Shown here: piece after piece, positions 52,781 to 64,000 of the stretch | How the letters are laid out: every line of letters begins with the position of its first letter | How positions within the stretch are numbered: the stretch's first letter is position 1 | Origin: Moringa oleifera | Lineage: Eukaryota; Streptophyta; Magnoliopsida; Brassicales; Moringaceae | NCBI GenBank assembly: GCA_021397835.1 | Contig: JAJFZO010000230.1 | Span: 963,001 to 1,027,000 of the forward strand | Direction: 5' to 3' | DNA: 64,000 nucleotides | Made by a program: the position numbers and the translations under genes | Notes under the pieces: generated by a model | Seen by the model: only the letters and a program-made list of their open reading frames with translations | What the model was told of the DNA's origin: nothing | The model's database searches: none

Positions 52781-54856
52781 TTAATAATTAAAAAAATATA
52801 AAATAATCAAATAAACAAAATAATTACCCATATTAAGTTTCTTAAGCTCTACCAACTCCTCTTCAATGGCATCGAAATATGGAGATCTACGTAACCAATC
52901 TTGAGCACAAATAAGGGTTTGTACAAGCTTAGGAGTTAATGAACTCCTATATGTATCAAGTACACGTCCGCCGGTGCTAAAAGTAGATTCAGAAGCAACC
53001 ATAGATATAAGAGCTGCCAATACATCACGAGCCATATGGGAAAGAATAGGAAACCTATGACTATTAAGTTTTCATCAATCAAGAATATCAAAGTTATCAT
53101 CATCTTTTGCATCCTCTTCACTTAAAAATCTAGCCAATTCTGATTTATTTTCTTCTTTTTCATTCTCTTTCTTATATCTCTTGAACTTAGATAAAAGAAC
53201 TTGTCTCTCCAATCCTAATTCATTTCCCTCTGCAATTTGGCTTACTTGACTGCTTTCACCAACTTGTTCACATTGAGGTTGCAAACTTCTTTTGTACTCA
53301 TCAAATAACTCTTCAACTACTTTTCTCACATTATTAGTCATCATTGAAGCTTGTTCCATATCATACATTTTCAAAAAGCAAAAGTTGACAAACTCAAGCT
53401 TTTTTCTAGGATCAAGAATAGAAGCAACATAAAGTAGCGTATTCATTTTCTCCACATTTCCCCAATACTTATCAAACTTATCTTTCATTTTTTTTTTGCC
53501 ATTGCATTTAACTCAATATCAGAATGTGTTTTCCAATTGTGCAAAGTAGTATAAACATTACAAGTATCATCAAGAAAACTATTGAAAGTGACATATGAAG
53601 AATCTGAAACTTTGATTATTAGTTCATAAAATTATTGCAAGAAAAGACAAAACCTCCTAATAGTTTTTCAATCCTTTTTTTTTTTTCAGACAACTCATCT
53701 CCCATTATCAACTCATTTTTATAATACGGATCAATATCATCAAAAACCTCAAAAGCCTCCTGAAATTTTTGAGCTGCATCCAATATCAAGTAAGTGGAGT
53801 TCCACCTAGTGCTAACACCCAAACACAACAAACTTTTACTTTTAATTTTTTAAACTAAAACATATTCTTTAAATTTGGCCAACCTTGCAGGTGATTGTTT
53901 CACATATTTAACAGCCCCTCTAACCTATGCAATTGACTCATTCATTTCTTTCAATCAATTTGTAACAATGAGATTAAGAATGTGCGCAATGCATCTTAAA
54001 TGAAGATATTTTTCTTCTTGAATGCAAGTTCCTAAATTATTCAATATTTTCTTCAAGTATGAGATTGCAACATCATTAGAACTAGCATTATTAGTTGTAA
54101 CAGTAAAAATTTGATCAATCCCCCAATCACGCAAACATTTCTTAATGAATTTTTCGATGGCCTCACCTTTATGACTAGAAATAGGATAAAAGTTTAATAT
54201 TTTTTTGTTCAATTTCTAATCTTTATCAATAAAATAAGCCGTAAGATACAAATAATTAATTTTTGCACTGAAGTCCATGTGTCTGTGGTGAGAGATACTC
54301 TTATACTAGATGATCTTAATAACTGTTTTAGTTTAACTTTTTCATCATTATAAAATTGATAACAATCTCTAGCTATAATCCATCGTGAAGGCATACGAAA
54401 CTTAAGACATGCAAGTGACATGCAACACTGAAAACCTTTACCATCCACAAATTTGAAAGGTAATTCATCCATAATGACCATCTTAGCTATACCCTTTTTA
54501 ATGGTATCTTGATTGAACTTTCAACTACCTAAAGATCCATCTCTCCTAGATTCAAAAACCAATTCAATTTGACTAGAATCAACACTAACATTTATTCTCT
54601 TCTTACAAGTACCCATATGAGCTTTCAAGGCAGTTGTTCCATTTCTTCTAGGGTCAACAAAAAACTCCCTATCACAATAATTACATCTAGCTTTATGCTC
54701 ACCTTGTTCATCAAAAAATATGGTGAAGTGTTCCCAAACTTCTGATATGGTCTTAAACGCCTTCCTCTTTAATTTAGAACTTGCAAATGATGGATGGACT
54801 GAATCTGATTGTGTGGCATTAGGCACAAGATCTATATCATTACTCCTAGTTGACAT
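52781..54856 (-). pseudogene. hAT transposase (BED finger, hATC dimerisation domain), broken
   Basis: Reading on the minus strand, the first open part (54856-54521) holds a BED-type zinc finger (W-E-HF, CNYCDREF ... GTTALKAHMGTC). It is followed by DELPFKFVDGKGF and the DDE-region start TDTWTS (about 54290). Next come NFYPISSHKGEAI, RCIAHILNLIV, and CLGVSTRWNSTYLML-like sequence (53831-53760). Then come PRKKLEFV and finally the C-terminal hAT dimerisation domain (SHMARDVLAALISMVASEST, FSTGGRVLD, 53045-52880). Family length is about 680-700 residues and all parts are present. They are interrupted by in-frame stops at 54521-54523, 54216-54218 and 53072-53077 and by frameshifts, so the element cannot move by itself. 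No introns are required to explain the breaks. Confidence 0.9.
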
Positions 54857-55388
54857 CTTTTAACTTCTAAAATAAATAACAATTAAAAGTAGTTAGTAAT
54901 AATACTTTTCAATAGTTAGATAAAATTCTACAACATTTAATAGTAATACTACATTACACAAAAATTCATTTCAATAATAATAGTTAATACCACTGCCTTT
55001 TAAAATATGATTATGAATTATTACAAAAAAAACATAATTAATAACTTTAAATTATATTAAGAAAGGATTCAAAGAGAAAATATAAAGCAAAAATAAAATG
55101 AATTAAAAAAATTAATTCTTTAATTTTTAACACTGGGATTGTTTTGCCTTACATGTTATAGCTAATACATATCACATATATAAAGAAAAAGTGTTAATAC
55201 ATAGAACAAATTTATAATACTTACCCAAATAAAAAAAGAGAATCCATAAAAATGACCTAATTTTTAATTTTAAGTGTAATTGTTATAAATTAGGATTTAA
55301 AAAATTAAAAGATTAAAGAGCAAGATAGTGCATGCTACTACTGGAATGATTAAAATTGAAAAAAAAAAGAAGATTTGGCATAAAGGAA

Positions 55389-55860
55389 TACCGAATGCGT
55401 ATAGGTGGCGTGGGTGTGGCTACGATGTTGCTGATTCTCCAAGATAGATGGGCACGACCGCACGATGCACGGATTATGTTACGGTTACGGCTTCTCAAGT
55501 TGAAAGAAAAGAAAAGGAGGAAGTGTGGCTGCGGTGTTACTATCGGGAGGATTCAAATTTGAGAGAAAGAAGATCAAGCCTAAGCGATTGAGCAGTTTAA
55601 TCGATTACCGAATACGTGCGTGGTGTGGGTGTGGCTGTGTTGTGGCTGTGTTGTGGCTGCAATGTTACTATCGGGAGGATTCAAATTGGAGAGAAAAAAG
55701 ATCAAGCCTAAGTGATTGAGCGGTTTAATCGATTACTGAATATGTGCGTGGTGTGGGTGTGGCTGTGGCGATTCTGATTCTCGAAACTTCGAAAGATAGA
55801 TAGGCATGGTGATGGGTTAGGTTAAGGTTTCTCAAATTGAAAGAAAAGAAAGGAGATTGT
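55389..55860. repeat. Tandem repeats (128 bp and about 343 bp) in the hAT 5' region
   Basis: Copies beginning TAC(C/T)GAAT(A/G)(C/T)G ... GGTGTGGCT start near 55389, 55604 and 55732. The last two are 128 bp apart and share TGTTACTATCGGGAGGATTC (55535 and 55663). The first and third are each followed by TGATTCTC, AGATAGAT, then TTCTCAA(G/A)TTGAAAGAAAAG. The block is markedly richer in G than its surroundings and lies between the transposase start and the right end. Confidence 0.85.
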
Positions 55861-56195
55861 TTTGCCCGATTGCCTCTTGAATAGTTGACCTAATAATAAT
55901 AAAGAAATTAAATAGAATTAATTTTATTATTAATAATTAATTAAATAATAAAATTAATTAATATTAATTATTTATTTAATTAATAAAATTAATTAATTAT
56001 TAAAATTAAAAATCGATTTTTTGGTTAATTTGGTTTAAAAAAATTTAATCAAAATTAACCAAAAAAATTAAAAAAACTGATTTGTAAATTAATTTGTAAC
56101 CAAAAACTGAAAAAACCGAATCCAATTAACCGAAATCAATTCGAGTTATCGATTTTTTCGGTTTTAACTGAATTTTGCTCACCCCAATCCTTCAG

Positions 56196-58080
56196 GTGCT
56201 TTAGGAGCCTTACTAAAGTTAGCTAGAATTATAACAAAGGAGAAAGGGACAACATTGTAAAGCATTTGGGAGAAGCTATAAACATAAGAGTTCCACTTAC
56301 ATTAAGAAAAGAATGCATGAATAGAAATCACATTAGTCTAATCCAAAACATAAGACTCATACTAGGCTGAAAGAACACTGCTTTTGAAGAATCAATACTC
56401 TTCATAATGGAATCAACATAAGAAAAGGTTGGAATCGGTGGTACCACCTATCCCACTAAAGGAAGCTTTGTCTTGACACCACTCAGTAAAAGAAATGTCT
56501 AGATCTAGATATCACCCTAACAAGAGTTTCTTGATCTCCTTATGAGATTGCCCAAGATGCTAGCCAAATAATTGACACACTCTTGAAAAAACCCTTAATA
56601 GAAAACTTTAAGGAAAGGAAAATTAATGAGGCTTCACTTACCTAGCTGAGATGGATAAGTATTCATAATTTTTAAATAATAATTGTCATTATTAAGGGGA
56701 TTATCCCACAATAAAATAAGTAGATCTAGCTTTTAAAATTTATGTTAAAGATGCATTTAAGCAAGCATTACTTAGAAAGCATAAAGACAAAATGTTATAC
56801 TCATTGCATTTGATAAGAGTAAATGCCCTTTTCTCATACACAATGAATGGCTTATGATATGGTTAATATTGATCTAAGCCCAATAAAAGTTTAAATCACC
56901 TAATTGTTTAAAGAGAGAGGATCATAAACTCATTTTATGATATGAATCCTATCTAAAAGAAAGATTAAAGGGAAGTCTGAGCCAAAGGTTATGTGTCATC
57001 CAAAGATAAAAGAAGGCTAGCCTATCCAAAGGTGTAAAGAGCCTAGCAAAAATAATATTCCAAAAATAATCTTTTATAAGCTTCTCCTTATGCAAGAAGC
57101 ACAATAACACATCAGCAAAACCTCCCTAAAACTATAAAGAAAAAAAGCATAAACAATTTCGTTCTTTTAAGATCTAAAACTTTTATTTCAATTGATGTTA
57201 CTTTCATAAGGCTTTCCCATCTGACTCTAAGGTCAATTGGTGTTCTCTTCTTATTCTTGTAGGTTTAACTGGCTAGAATCCATAAAGATTCATCAAGAAT
57301 CCTCTAAAAATCTCCAAGAATAGTTATCTAACCTAAGCAAGAATTATAAAATACTTGGTGCCAAGTCCAAATAATCATATTTTGGTAATATTAGCAATAA
57401 TATTGCACTAGGATTTGCATATGGGTCACAAATCAAACAAACCCACAATCTCGCGTGTTTAAAACTCAACATAAAAACCTTACTTTCTTACAACAAGTGA
57501 ACAAAGCATATTGAAAGCATAAATTATGCTAGATTTCACGAATATGTCTTCATATTCATCAATATCGCTCTATCATAACAAAACTTAACAAAAGGACCAG
57601 CATTTCCTCTTCTAGTCTAATAGCATTTTAGTTATGGTACATGGGTTAAACATGAGTGAAATATATAGGTTTCTTGATGAAAAAATAGAAAGAAAGATGA
57701 ATCTCGCTATATATGAAATCTTACCTCTTGATGTAAAAACAAAGCTTAAAAATGCGATATTTGGGCTTTAAAACAGTTTATTTCAATTTTGTTGCAAATA
57801 AATGGACAGAGAAACCAAGAAAGATGAGTTAAGCTTGTTTTGCGAAAAGGAGGGAGAATGTCTTAAACTAATCTCGATGAGAGATAAAATATGATGTTAT
57901 TACACTATTAAAAGGCTAGAGGAGACTGAATGTGTAAATGACTCTTTTTAGAAGTTTTTAAGTTTGTTTTAGGCATTTAAGTGCTATAAACAGTTAAAAG
58001 AGTGGTTGCAGATATTTTTTATGTGAATTTTTTTTGGGCCAAAACAACTAATTTTCCCTTTTTAAGTAAATACATATTTT
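56196..58080. other. Intergenic, no gene recognised
   Basis: Short frames only. The sequence looks like old repetitive DNA without motifs I can assign. Confidence 0.4.
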
Positions 58081-58625
58081 GATTTGCAACAATATAATGT
58101 TACTTGAATTTTATTTATTAAATATAAAGATAAAAATTATTTAAAATATTGAGTTTACTCCATCTTCTCAATCAAACTTTTGACTTTCCAAACGTATACA
58201 AACAAATTTTAATATATTACTTTTTATTCAAATTGAATCTTCGTTTAAAATGATAATAAAAAACTAATAATATTTTTATTATCGAAATACCTAAAAATTA
58301 ATCAAATAAAATTTATACTTTATTTAATTTTATCTCTCAAATTTAAATAATATTTGATTAACGAATTATTTTTTATCAATTTTTAAAATTTTTAATAATA
58401 TAACAATCTAACAATATTTTCGATATTCAAAATTTTTTTATCAAAATTCGTTATAAAAAAATTTTAATTTAAGTATTTGTATTTTTAAAATTTTTTAATA
58501 TGTTTAATTTAATTAAAATATATTTTAAAAGTAAAAATTTGATTAAGTAAAAAATAACTCATAATTTTAAATAATTTTTATTTTAAATATTATCAAATTT
58601 TAATTTTATTATTTAAACATTTATT
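58081..58625. repeat. AT-rich dispersed repeat
   Basis: Codon-free AT-rich block sharing ordered words with 24237-24440. It ends about 170 bp upstream of the LysM gene start. Confidence 0.5.
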
Positions 58626-58792
58626 GTCTAAGGGCTTGAGGTTAGTCTGGGTCCCGAGCAGTATGTGATGGAAGCCAAGCTTAGCCACAGAAGGGAGCTG
58701 CCTCTTCCGAAGTTTCTTCGTTCAATACCAACAATCACCTTCCCTTCTCACTGGTGCTTCTCTCTTATTTTTTTTTAACTTTACATTACCCA

Positions 58793-61700
58793 ATGGCCAT
58801 TGATTCCAGCTCTGTTTGGTTTTTAATAAATGTCTTGATGCTGTCTTTTAGCTTTGCTTTACAATCTTGGATAGACTCTGGGAAGAAGCATTTTAGAGGT
58901 CGCACAGAGGTACATATGTTCTTCAGATTTTATTTCCTCTGTTTAGTTGCCGAAAAATGTCAGAAATGACGCGTTCTGTTATATATATATATATATTTAT
59001 ATGTGGTTATATTTTTCTGTTCGTATTAGCAACCCAACAGAATGAGTCGTTCATTCAAAGAGTAAGAAATTTTTCTTCATGATAAGTTATGGGTATTGTG
59101 GTGACAGATATGGAGGTTTCGTCTGCAAGAAATGTCAAAGCATCAAAAAGCTGCCAAGTCCTCCTTGGTTCATGTGGTCAAAGGGTAAGACTTCGTTCTC
59201 TCTTTCTATTTACTGCTCATTATATCCAACCTTGCGAATTTCAAGGCTTTTTAGTGGGATTTTGAACTTTTTTGCTTTCCTATTTGTATATTTTATGGTT
59301 TTGAAATTGCAAGGATGACAATTTATTTAATGCTCAGAGATTGATGAAGAACTTACAGGAATTATATATATATATATATTGTATGAATCACTTAAACACT
59401 TGACCACAGAATGGTAAATATGGTGATAGTACTACTTTTAAAGTAGGTTAGGTATTTCAGAATTTAGTGATTCAGATTTTCTTTTTTCCAATTTGGTATA
59501 GCATGATGAAAGAAATTCTGCTGAAATTTCAAGAGTAGTTAAAAAGGTTTTCAAAGGATTTCCAATTTGGCCATATATATTGAAATGATTCAAAAGAAAT
59601 TCTGGACAAAAAACCATCGTATAATGCAACTTTTTAATTGATTAGAATTTTTAATGGATCTGAAGTTGAAGACTATAGTTTGCAGGGGTGAAACTTTGAC
59701 CACGATTTCAGAGAAGTACGGTCTGTCTGTAGATATAATTGCAGCAGCTAATAAGCCTATATTGGATGAAGGTATCCTTTGTGTAGGGCAGCTTCTTTAC
59801 ATTCCTGCTTCTGCTGTGAGCAACAGTCAGGTGGTGAGTAAGAAACAGTTTATTATCCGATGGAGTAATCTGGATTTTCATCTAATGTCCTGCGTCACAT
59901 TAATTCTGATGCATAATGTTAAGTAGAATTCTGTTTTAAACTTAGTGAACATTTTTACACTGTTATGATGACAATGCTGCTCATTGCTTACCTGTTGTCA
60001 TTCTTCTTTTGAGTTTCTTAGTATTGCAGTTACCTTCAGAAGGTATGCTTTTTGACTGTGTAACAGTATGAGCAATCTATAGATTACTTTGGTCTTTGAG
60101 TTTGCAACAGGGGTTTTCCACAAAATTTCAAAAGGCAAAGGCAGAAAGCAACTGTTAAGATTTATCTTATGCAAGGACCTCAGTTTTTGGATCAGGTCCT
60201 CATCCAATGTCAATTTTGGTGGGAAAGTTCAACTAAAAATGATTTAACATCAGTAGGTAGGTATGTTGGGAAGTAGAGAAATGATCTTATATAGAATTTG
60301 ATTGGTTTAGTTTAGTTGTTGACAGACATAAATGCGAATGCCTTTGCCTATCAGTCTCATTGATGATCTGATAATAATGAACAGTTCTTTAATACTTGGA
60401 AGTGGCTGCCACTACTTAAAGTACTCACAGTTGCAAAGTTTGATATGAACATAAAGAGAAAGGGTGAAAACATTGAACATCGTATGCTGAGTAAAAAAGT
60501 TTTTATTTATTTATTCTTTGTCATAACCCTGGATGTAACACATACCTGAAATTTATAGCGTGCATATGAACTCATATATCTGACTGTTTATTGAGCCACC
60601 ACTCACAGGGAGCTATAAGATTTAGTGCATGGACTTTCAGATTAAGTTCACTTGCAAACTTGAGATACTGGAAGATGGAAAAGCCCATTTCTTGTTTCAG
60701 CTGATTGTTTGTTCAATGGAATGTCATATTTGATGCAAATTTTATGAAGTGACAGTTTCTACAGTTTCAGTTTGTGGCTTTTGTTCTTTGTTGTTTGATT
60801 GGTGTTAATCTTGTAGATGTACGATTTATATTTGTGGTCCTCTGGCTTCTGATTTGTAAGTCTTTGGCCTTTTCATGACGTTAGATCAAAAGAATTAGGC
60901 TACCTAGCTTACCTTTACAAGAGAGTTATCAAGAAGCCATGAATATCTTGGTCAATCATTCAGGGCAAAAGATTCTGGGCAGGCTAACCTCACACAGTTT
61001 GCCACATGTAAGCACATCTTTAAATGCTTTCAGCATTCTCTCTGATAATTAATAACTTTTATCTTCATCTTGCTTTCTTCGTATAAATTCAACCATGTTA
61101 ATGACCTGAACAGCCTTGTATATTCTATTATCAGGTTAAAACGAGTGGTTATTTTCTGGTTCTTCTTCCTCTCATAGCATTTTGCACCAGATGCATAATT
61201 GCTGCTTTTCATTTAAGAATTTCCGGGAACATGGGATATTCATCTGCAAATGAATCCAAGGGACCTCAGCATGGATCGAAAAGTGTGCGGTGGAGATCTG
61301 TTCTCAATGACATGGAGGAACCCGATATACTTGAAATGGACTCGAGGCCAAATTACAAAGTGGGTACTTGTTTTACTATGGTTTATTCTCATTTAGTTCT
61401 TGTAGTACTTAAAACTAGACTCCTTGATTATCCTATGCTGTTTTATATAGATAATTGGCTTATCACATGCTTATGTTCCATCTATTATCTGAATACTAAC
61501 CTCAAAGCACCATTATGTTAACTTCTGAAGATTAGCTTCACTGCCCTGCAATGAATAGGAAGCTCTGATCTTTTCCAACTGACTGCTGTGACATTTGTCC
61601 TAAAACCAGTTAAAGAGAAGGGCAGATGGGTACTGTCCAAAAATGTTATAGGGAAGAATGAGAATGTAGATATGATAGATAAGTCATTATATAACTTTTT

Positions 61701-62320
61701 CTATCTTCCTTTATAATTCTTTTTGTTGTACTGTTATATTATCTCATTCAAAAAATTAGTGGAAAGGTCTCAGACAGAAAAATTCAAGAGATGAACCTCA
61801 GTTCTTCCAATGCTATCCAAATATGGATTAAATAGGTTTAAATGCGTATAAGCGCTTGTTATTAATTGTTTGTTCCAATATCAGTACGGATATATCAGTA
61901 CAGGTTTAATTCTGATTCTATCACATTATAGGTCACGTTGACTGAAATCCAAAATATCCTTCTTTGGGTTAGCTTGGAGTTTGTAGTTTCAGCAGGATGA
62001 TAATTCAACTATTTATAAGCTTCATTAAGCATGTTGAATGAGTCAACAGAATTGCTCATTTGGTGCTCCTCTTTAGTTGCTGCTAGATAGAGGTTGAGGA
62101 AGCATGAAAAATGGGAAAGTTATTGGTGACTACAAAGCTAATATCTTCTTGACTTTTCATTGTTTTGCAGAGTCTTTCAGAAGATGAAGCTCAAAGTTCT
62201 TTAGAGGATGTGTCTGATGCTTATCACAAACTGGAACGCGATTATCAAAAGTTTCTATTAGAATGTGGAATCAGTGATGAGGGATACTGGCATGGAGGTT
62301 CTCTCCAGTGGAAGCACTAA
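58793..62320 (+). CDS. LysM-domain protein with one membrane segment
   Basis: Exons 58793-58909, 59108-59184, 59686-59833, 61135-61359 and 62171-62320 join in frame (phases 0, 2, 0, 0) to 238 residues. Residues 1-25 are hydrophobic (VWFLINVLMLSFSFAL), a signal peptide or anchor. Residues 60-105 form one LysM domain, VHVVKGGETLTTISEKYG ... AAANKPI ... VGQLLYIP, which in this family binds N-acetylglucosamine-type glycans such as chitin or peptidoglycan. Residues 120-139 (YFLVLLPLIAFCTRCIIAAF) form a probable membrane segment. The tail of about 100 residues is charged, includes SVRWRSVLND and a helical ALE/LERDYQKF segment, and ends GYWHGGSLQWKH. There is no kinase domain, so it is not a LysM receptor kinase. 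A 40-codon open stretch at 60890-61010 was left out because joining it breaks the frame. Sites were chosen by GT-AG and phase. Confidence 0.87.
58981..58997. repeat. (AT)n microsatellite in intron 1 of the LysM gene
   Basis: Seven to eight AT units, with a similar run at about 59365-59379 in intron 2. Confidence 0.8.
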
Positions 62321-64000
62321 ACTGCAACTCATTTTCTTTGGCACTACCAATTTTCATATAAAAAACATCAGCTAGCCTCCTTCAATGAGCTAATCATTCA
62401 ATTCTTTGTTGATAAGGTAGTAAATAATTCTTTCCCTTTTGGCCTGCAGTGGGCTTAAATACTAAAAGGTTTTAGGCATTGCAAATATGCCAGTTAAATT
62501 ACGATCAGGTTTCATACTCTCGCTTCTTTTTTGGTTAGGTTTTACTTACACTTTGTATATCCCTCTACCTTGAAATCGAAGATACGCTACAATTAAGTAG
62601 TGGGCAGTATAAACAGTTGGTGAAGGTGTTCAAAATATGTCCAACATTAATTACTTTATCCTGATTTACAAGTGGACTGTGAGTACCATGAGGAGTTTGG
62701 CCTCGGAAGGTTGAACTATTTAAGCATACATGTCTCAATGTTTGAGATCTTGGATAGAGAAAAGAGTGATGTGAACCTGTTTGGGCTGTTTATTATTTAT
62801 ATATTTAATTAACAAATAATATGACTTTTCCATTTTGTTTTTCCATTTCATACGACCCTTGCCTTGATGAATAACTTTGTACATAGTATTTATCTTTATT
62901 GCATAGTATTTATCTATGTTATCTTCCTGGAAAAACTGCAATATGTACATTGGTTTTCTTTTTAACCTTCCTCTCTTACAAAGACTAAATTTGGTAAGGA
63001 AATTTTTCTCGTCTTTCAATCACTTTTTTTTTTTCATGCCAAATACTCATTTCATTTTGCATGTAATTTGTCATCTACTTCTCGGCAAAATAAATCAATA
63101 TTTTTCTTTAGGGAATTTTTATATTTAGCACTCCGCACATACGATTTTATAAAAATAATCAATATTTTGAATTTATGTTTTTTTAGCACTTTTTGAATAG
63201 TTTCGGGTCAAGTTACTCTTAATGAAAAGTAACAATTACATTCTTACTCACTAAAAAGAATATCAAAAGTCAAACCAACATTTTCCCTCATTTTCGAACA
63301 GTGTCTTCATCTCTTCGCGTCTCTTGCAATCTCTCTCACTAGATTAAGTGATTTTGTGTTTATTTTTACAAATTAATCACCCAGAAACATCGATGAACTA
63401 TCGAAAGTATTGAAAATCTACAAAGGTATGTTTTAAAACGATTATTTCGGCATAAAGTTTAGAGTTTTTGCATTTTAGATACCCATGAACCAAATCTTCT
63501 TATGACGTCTGATTCTCCATTTTCGTTTACATGTTTACTTTTACTTTTGAATATGAAAACTTGATTAAATGCTTCTGTCATGTTTTAAATGATTTAAGTT
63601 GCTAGTTCATGAATCTCTAATGACTGGGTATATCAGTGTGTATTATTTTTATTTTTCTTTCAATACTTTGAAGTTGATTAATTTTTTTTGAGAACATTGG
63701 GTATATTGATGTGTATTATGTGCGTGAACTGCGTTTTACTATTTCATTTGTGATGCTTGACCTTAAATTTCACAAACAAATGTTGCTAACTTGGGTTTTA
63801 GTCATATGAATCTTAACGTATTATTAAAAATCATAATAGCTTTTAGGAAAATGTTTCTTCTTTCATAAATTCGTATCAACATCTTAAGTTTTTGTATCAA
63901 TTTTTTTTAATTTCGTATCAACATTTTATAAATCCTTAATATGTTCATCCATTATTTATTTTTTTTTCCTGTACAGATGGATGTTACTAAGAAATATTTG
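62321..64000. other. Right edge, no gene recognised
   Basis: This holds the 3' untranslated region of the LysM gene and then AT-rich sequence. From about 63115 the style changes to a leader-like, intron-like sequence that ends TACAG followed by ATGGATGTTACTAAG at 63978, cut by the window edge. It could be the start of a gene or of a transposon (a Mutator-like element would be one guess). Nothing more can be supported. Confidence 0.35.

Larger units (their letters stand above)
51755..56195 (-). mobile_element. Full-length hAT transposon with 8-bp target duplication
   Basis: TCCTTCAG occurs at 51755-51762 and again at 56188-56195 as a perfect 8-bp target duplication. The element between them (51763-56187, 4425 bp) has inverted ends: TAGGGGTGAGCA at the left and, read inward from the right, TTGGGGTGAGCA. 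Subterminal zones at 51790-51945 and 56020-56170 are full of AACCGAA / CGGTTT words in both orientations, the expected type of transposase-binding clusters. The transposase gene lies on the minus strand (54856-52781) and is broken. This is the clearest element boundary in the window. Confidence 0.95.

Noticed and set aside
60890..61010. Possible extra exon of the LysM gene (open stretch with good donor GTAAGC)
   Set aside because: The available acceptor gives a stop in the phase required by its neighbours, whereas exons 59686-59833 and 61135-61359 join cleanly.

Overview
The window looks like nuclear DNA of a flowering plant, most likely a eudicot. It is very AT-rich, its genes have several introns with GT-AG borders, their products belong to plant families, and most of the remaining DNA is decayed plant transposons. 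The species cannot be fixed from sequence reading alone.

Five host genes are supported. (1) 14166-18213 (+): a conserved secreted plant protein of unknown function. (2) 19428-22169 (-): a type I (cytosolic) 12-oxophytodienoate reductase, convergent with gene 1. (3, 4) 35025-36798 (+) and 37106-38661 (-): two intact GDSL esterases/lipases lying tail to tail, with the same intron phases. (5) 58793-62320 (+): a small LysM protein with one membrane segment. All five can be assembled with open reading frames across introns; only the first intron of gene 1 is uncertain.

Layout: 0.7-4.2 kb and 8.6-10.3 kb hold two dead Ty3/gypsy elements on the minus strand. 12.2-13.8 kb is a block of duplicated AT-rich sequence. 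Genes 1 and 2 follow. Upstream of gene 2 is a 1.08 kb TIR element with a TTA target duplication. 24-34 kb is gene-poor, with LTR-like remnants and a CACTA (En/Spm) relic. The GDSL pair sits at 35-38.7 kb. 39-51 kb is a nested transposon block: a PIF/Harbinger transposase and its Myb-like partner, two copies of an LTR-like repeat, and a Ty1/copia element with both LTRs inserted into one of those copies. 51.76-56.19 kb is a full-length hAT element with an exact 8-bp target duplication and a broken transposase gene. The LysM gene follows, and the last 1.7 kb has no recognisable gene.

I found no CRISPR array, rRNA, convincing tRNA or gene cluster with a joint pathway. The host genes appear to act independently (oxylipin metabolism, lipid or ester hydrolysis, glycan recognition, unknown secreted function). 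The most informative content beyond them is the transposon record: exact insertion boundaries, an uninterrupted relative of an insertion site, loss of tryptophan codons by G-to-A changes, and several undescribed-looking short tandem repeats.
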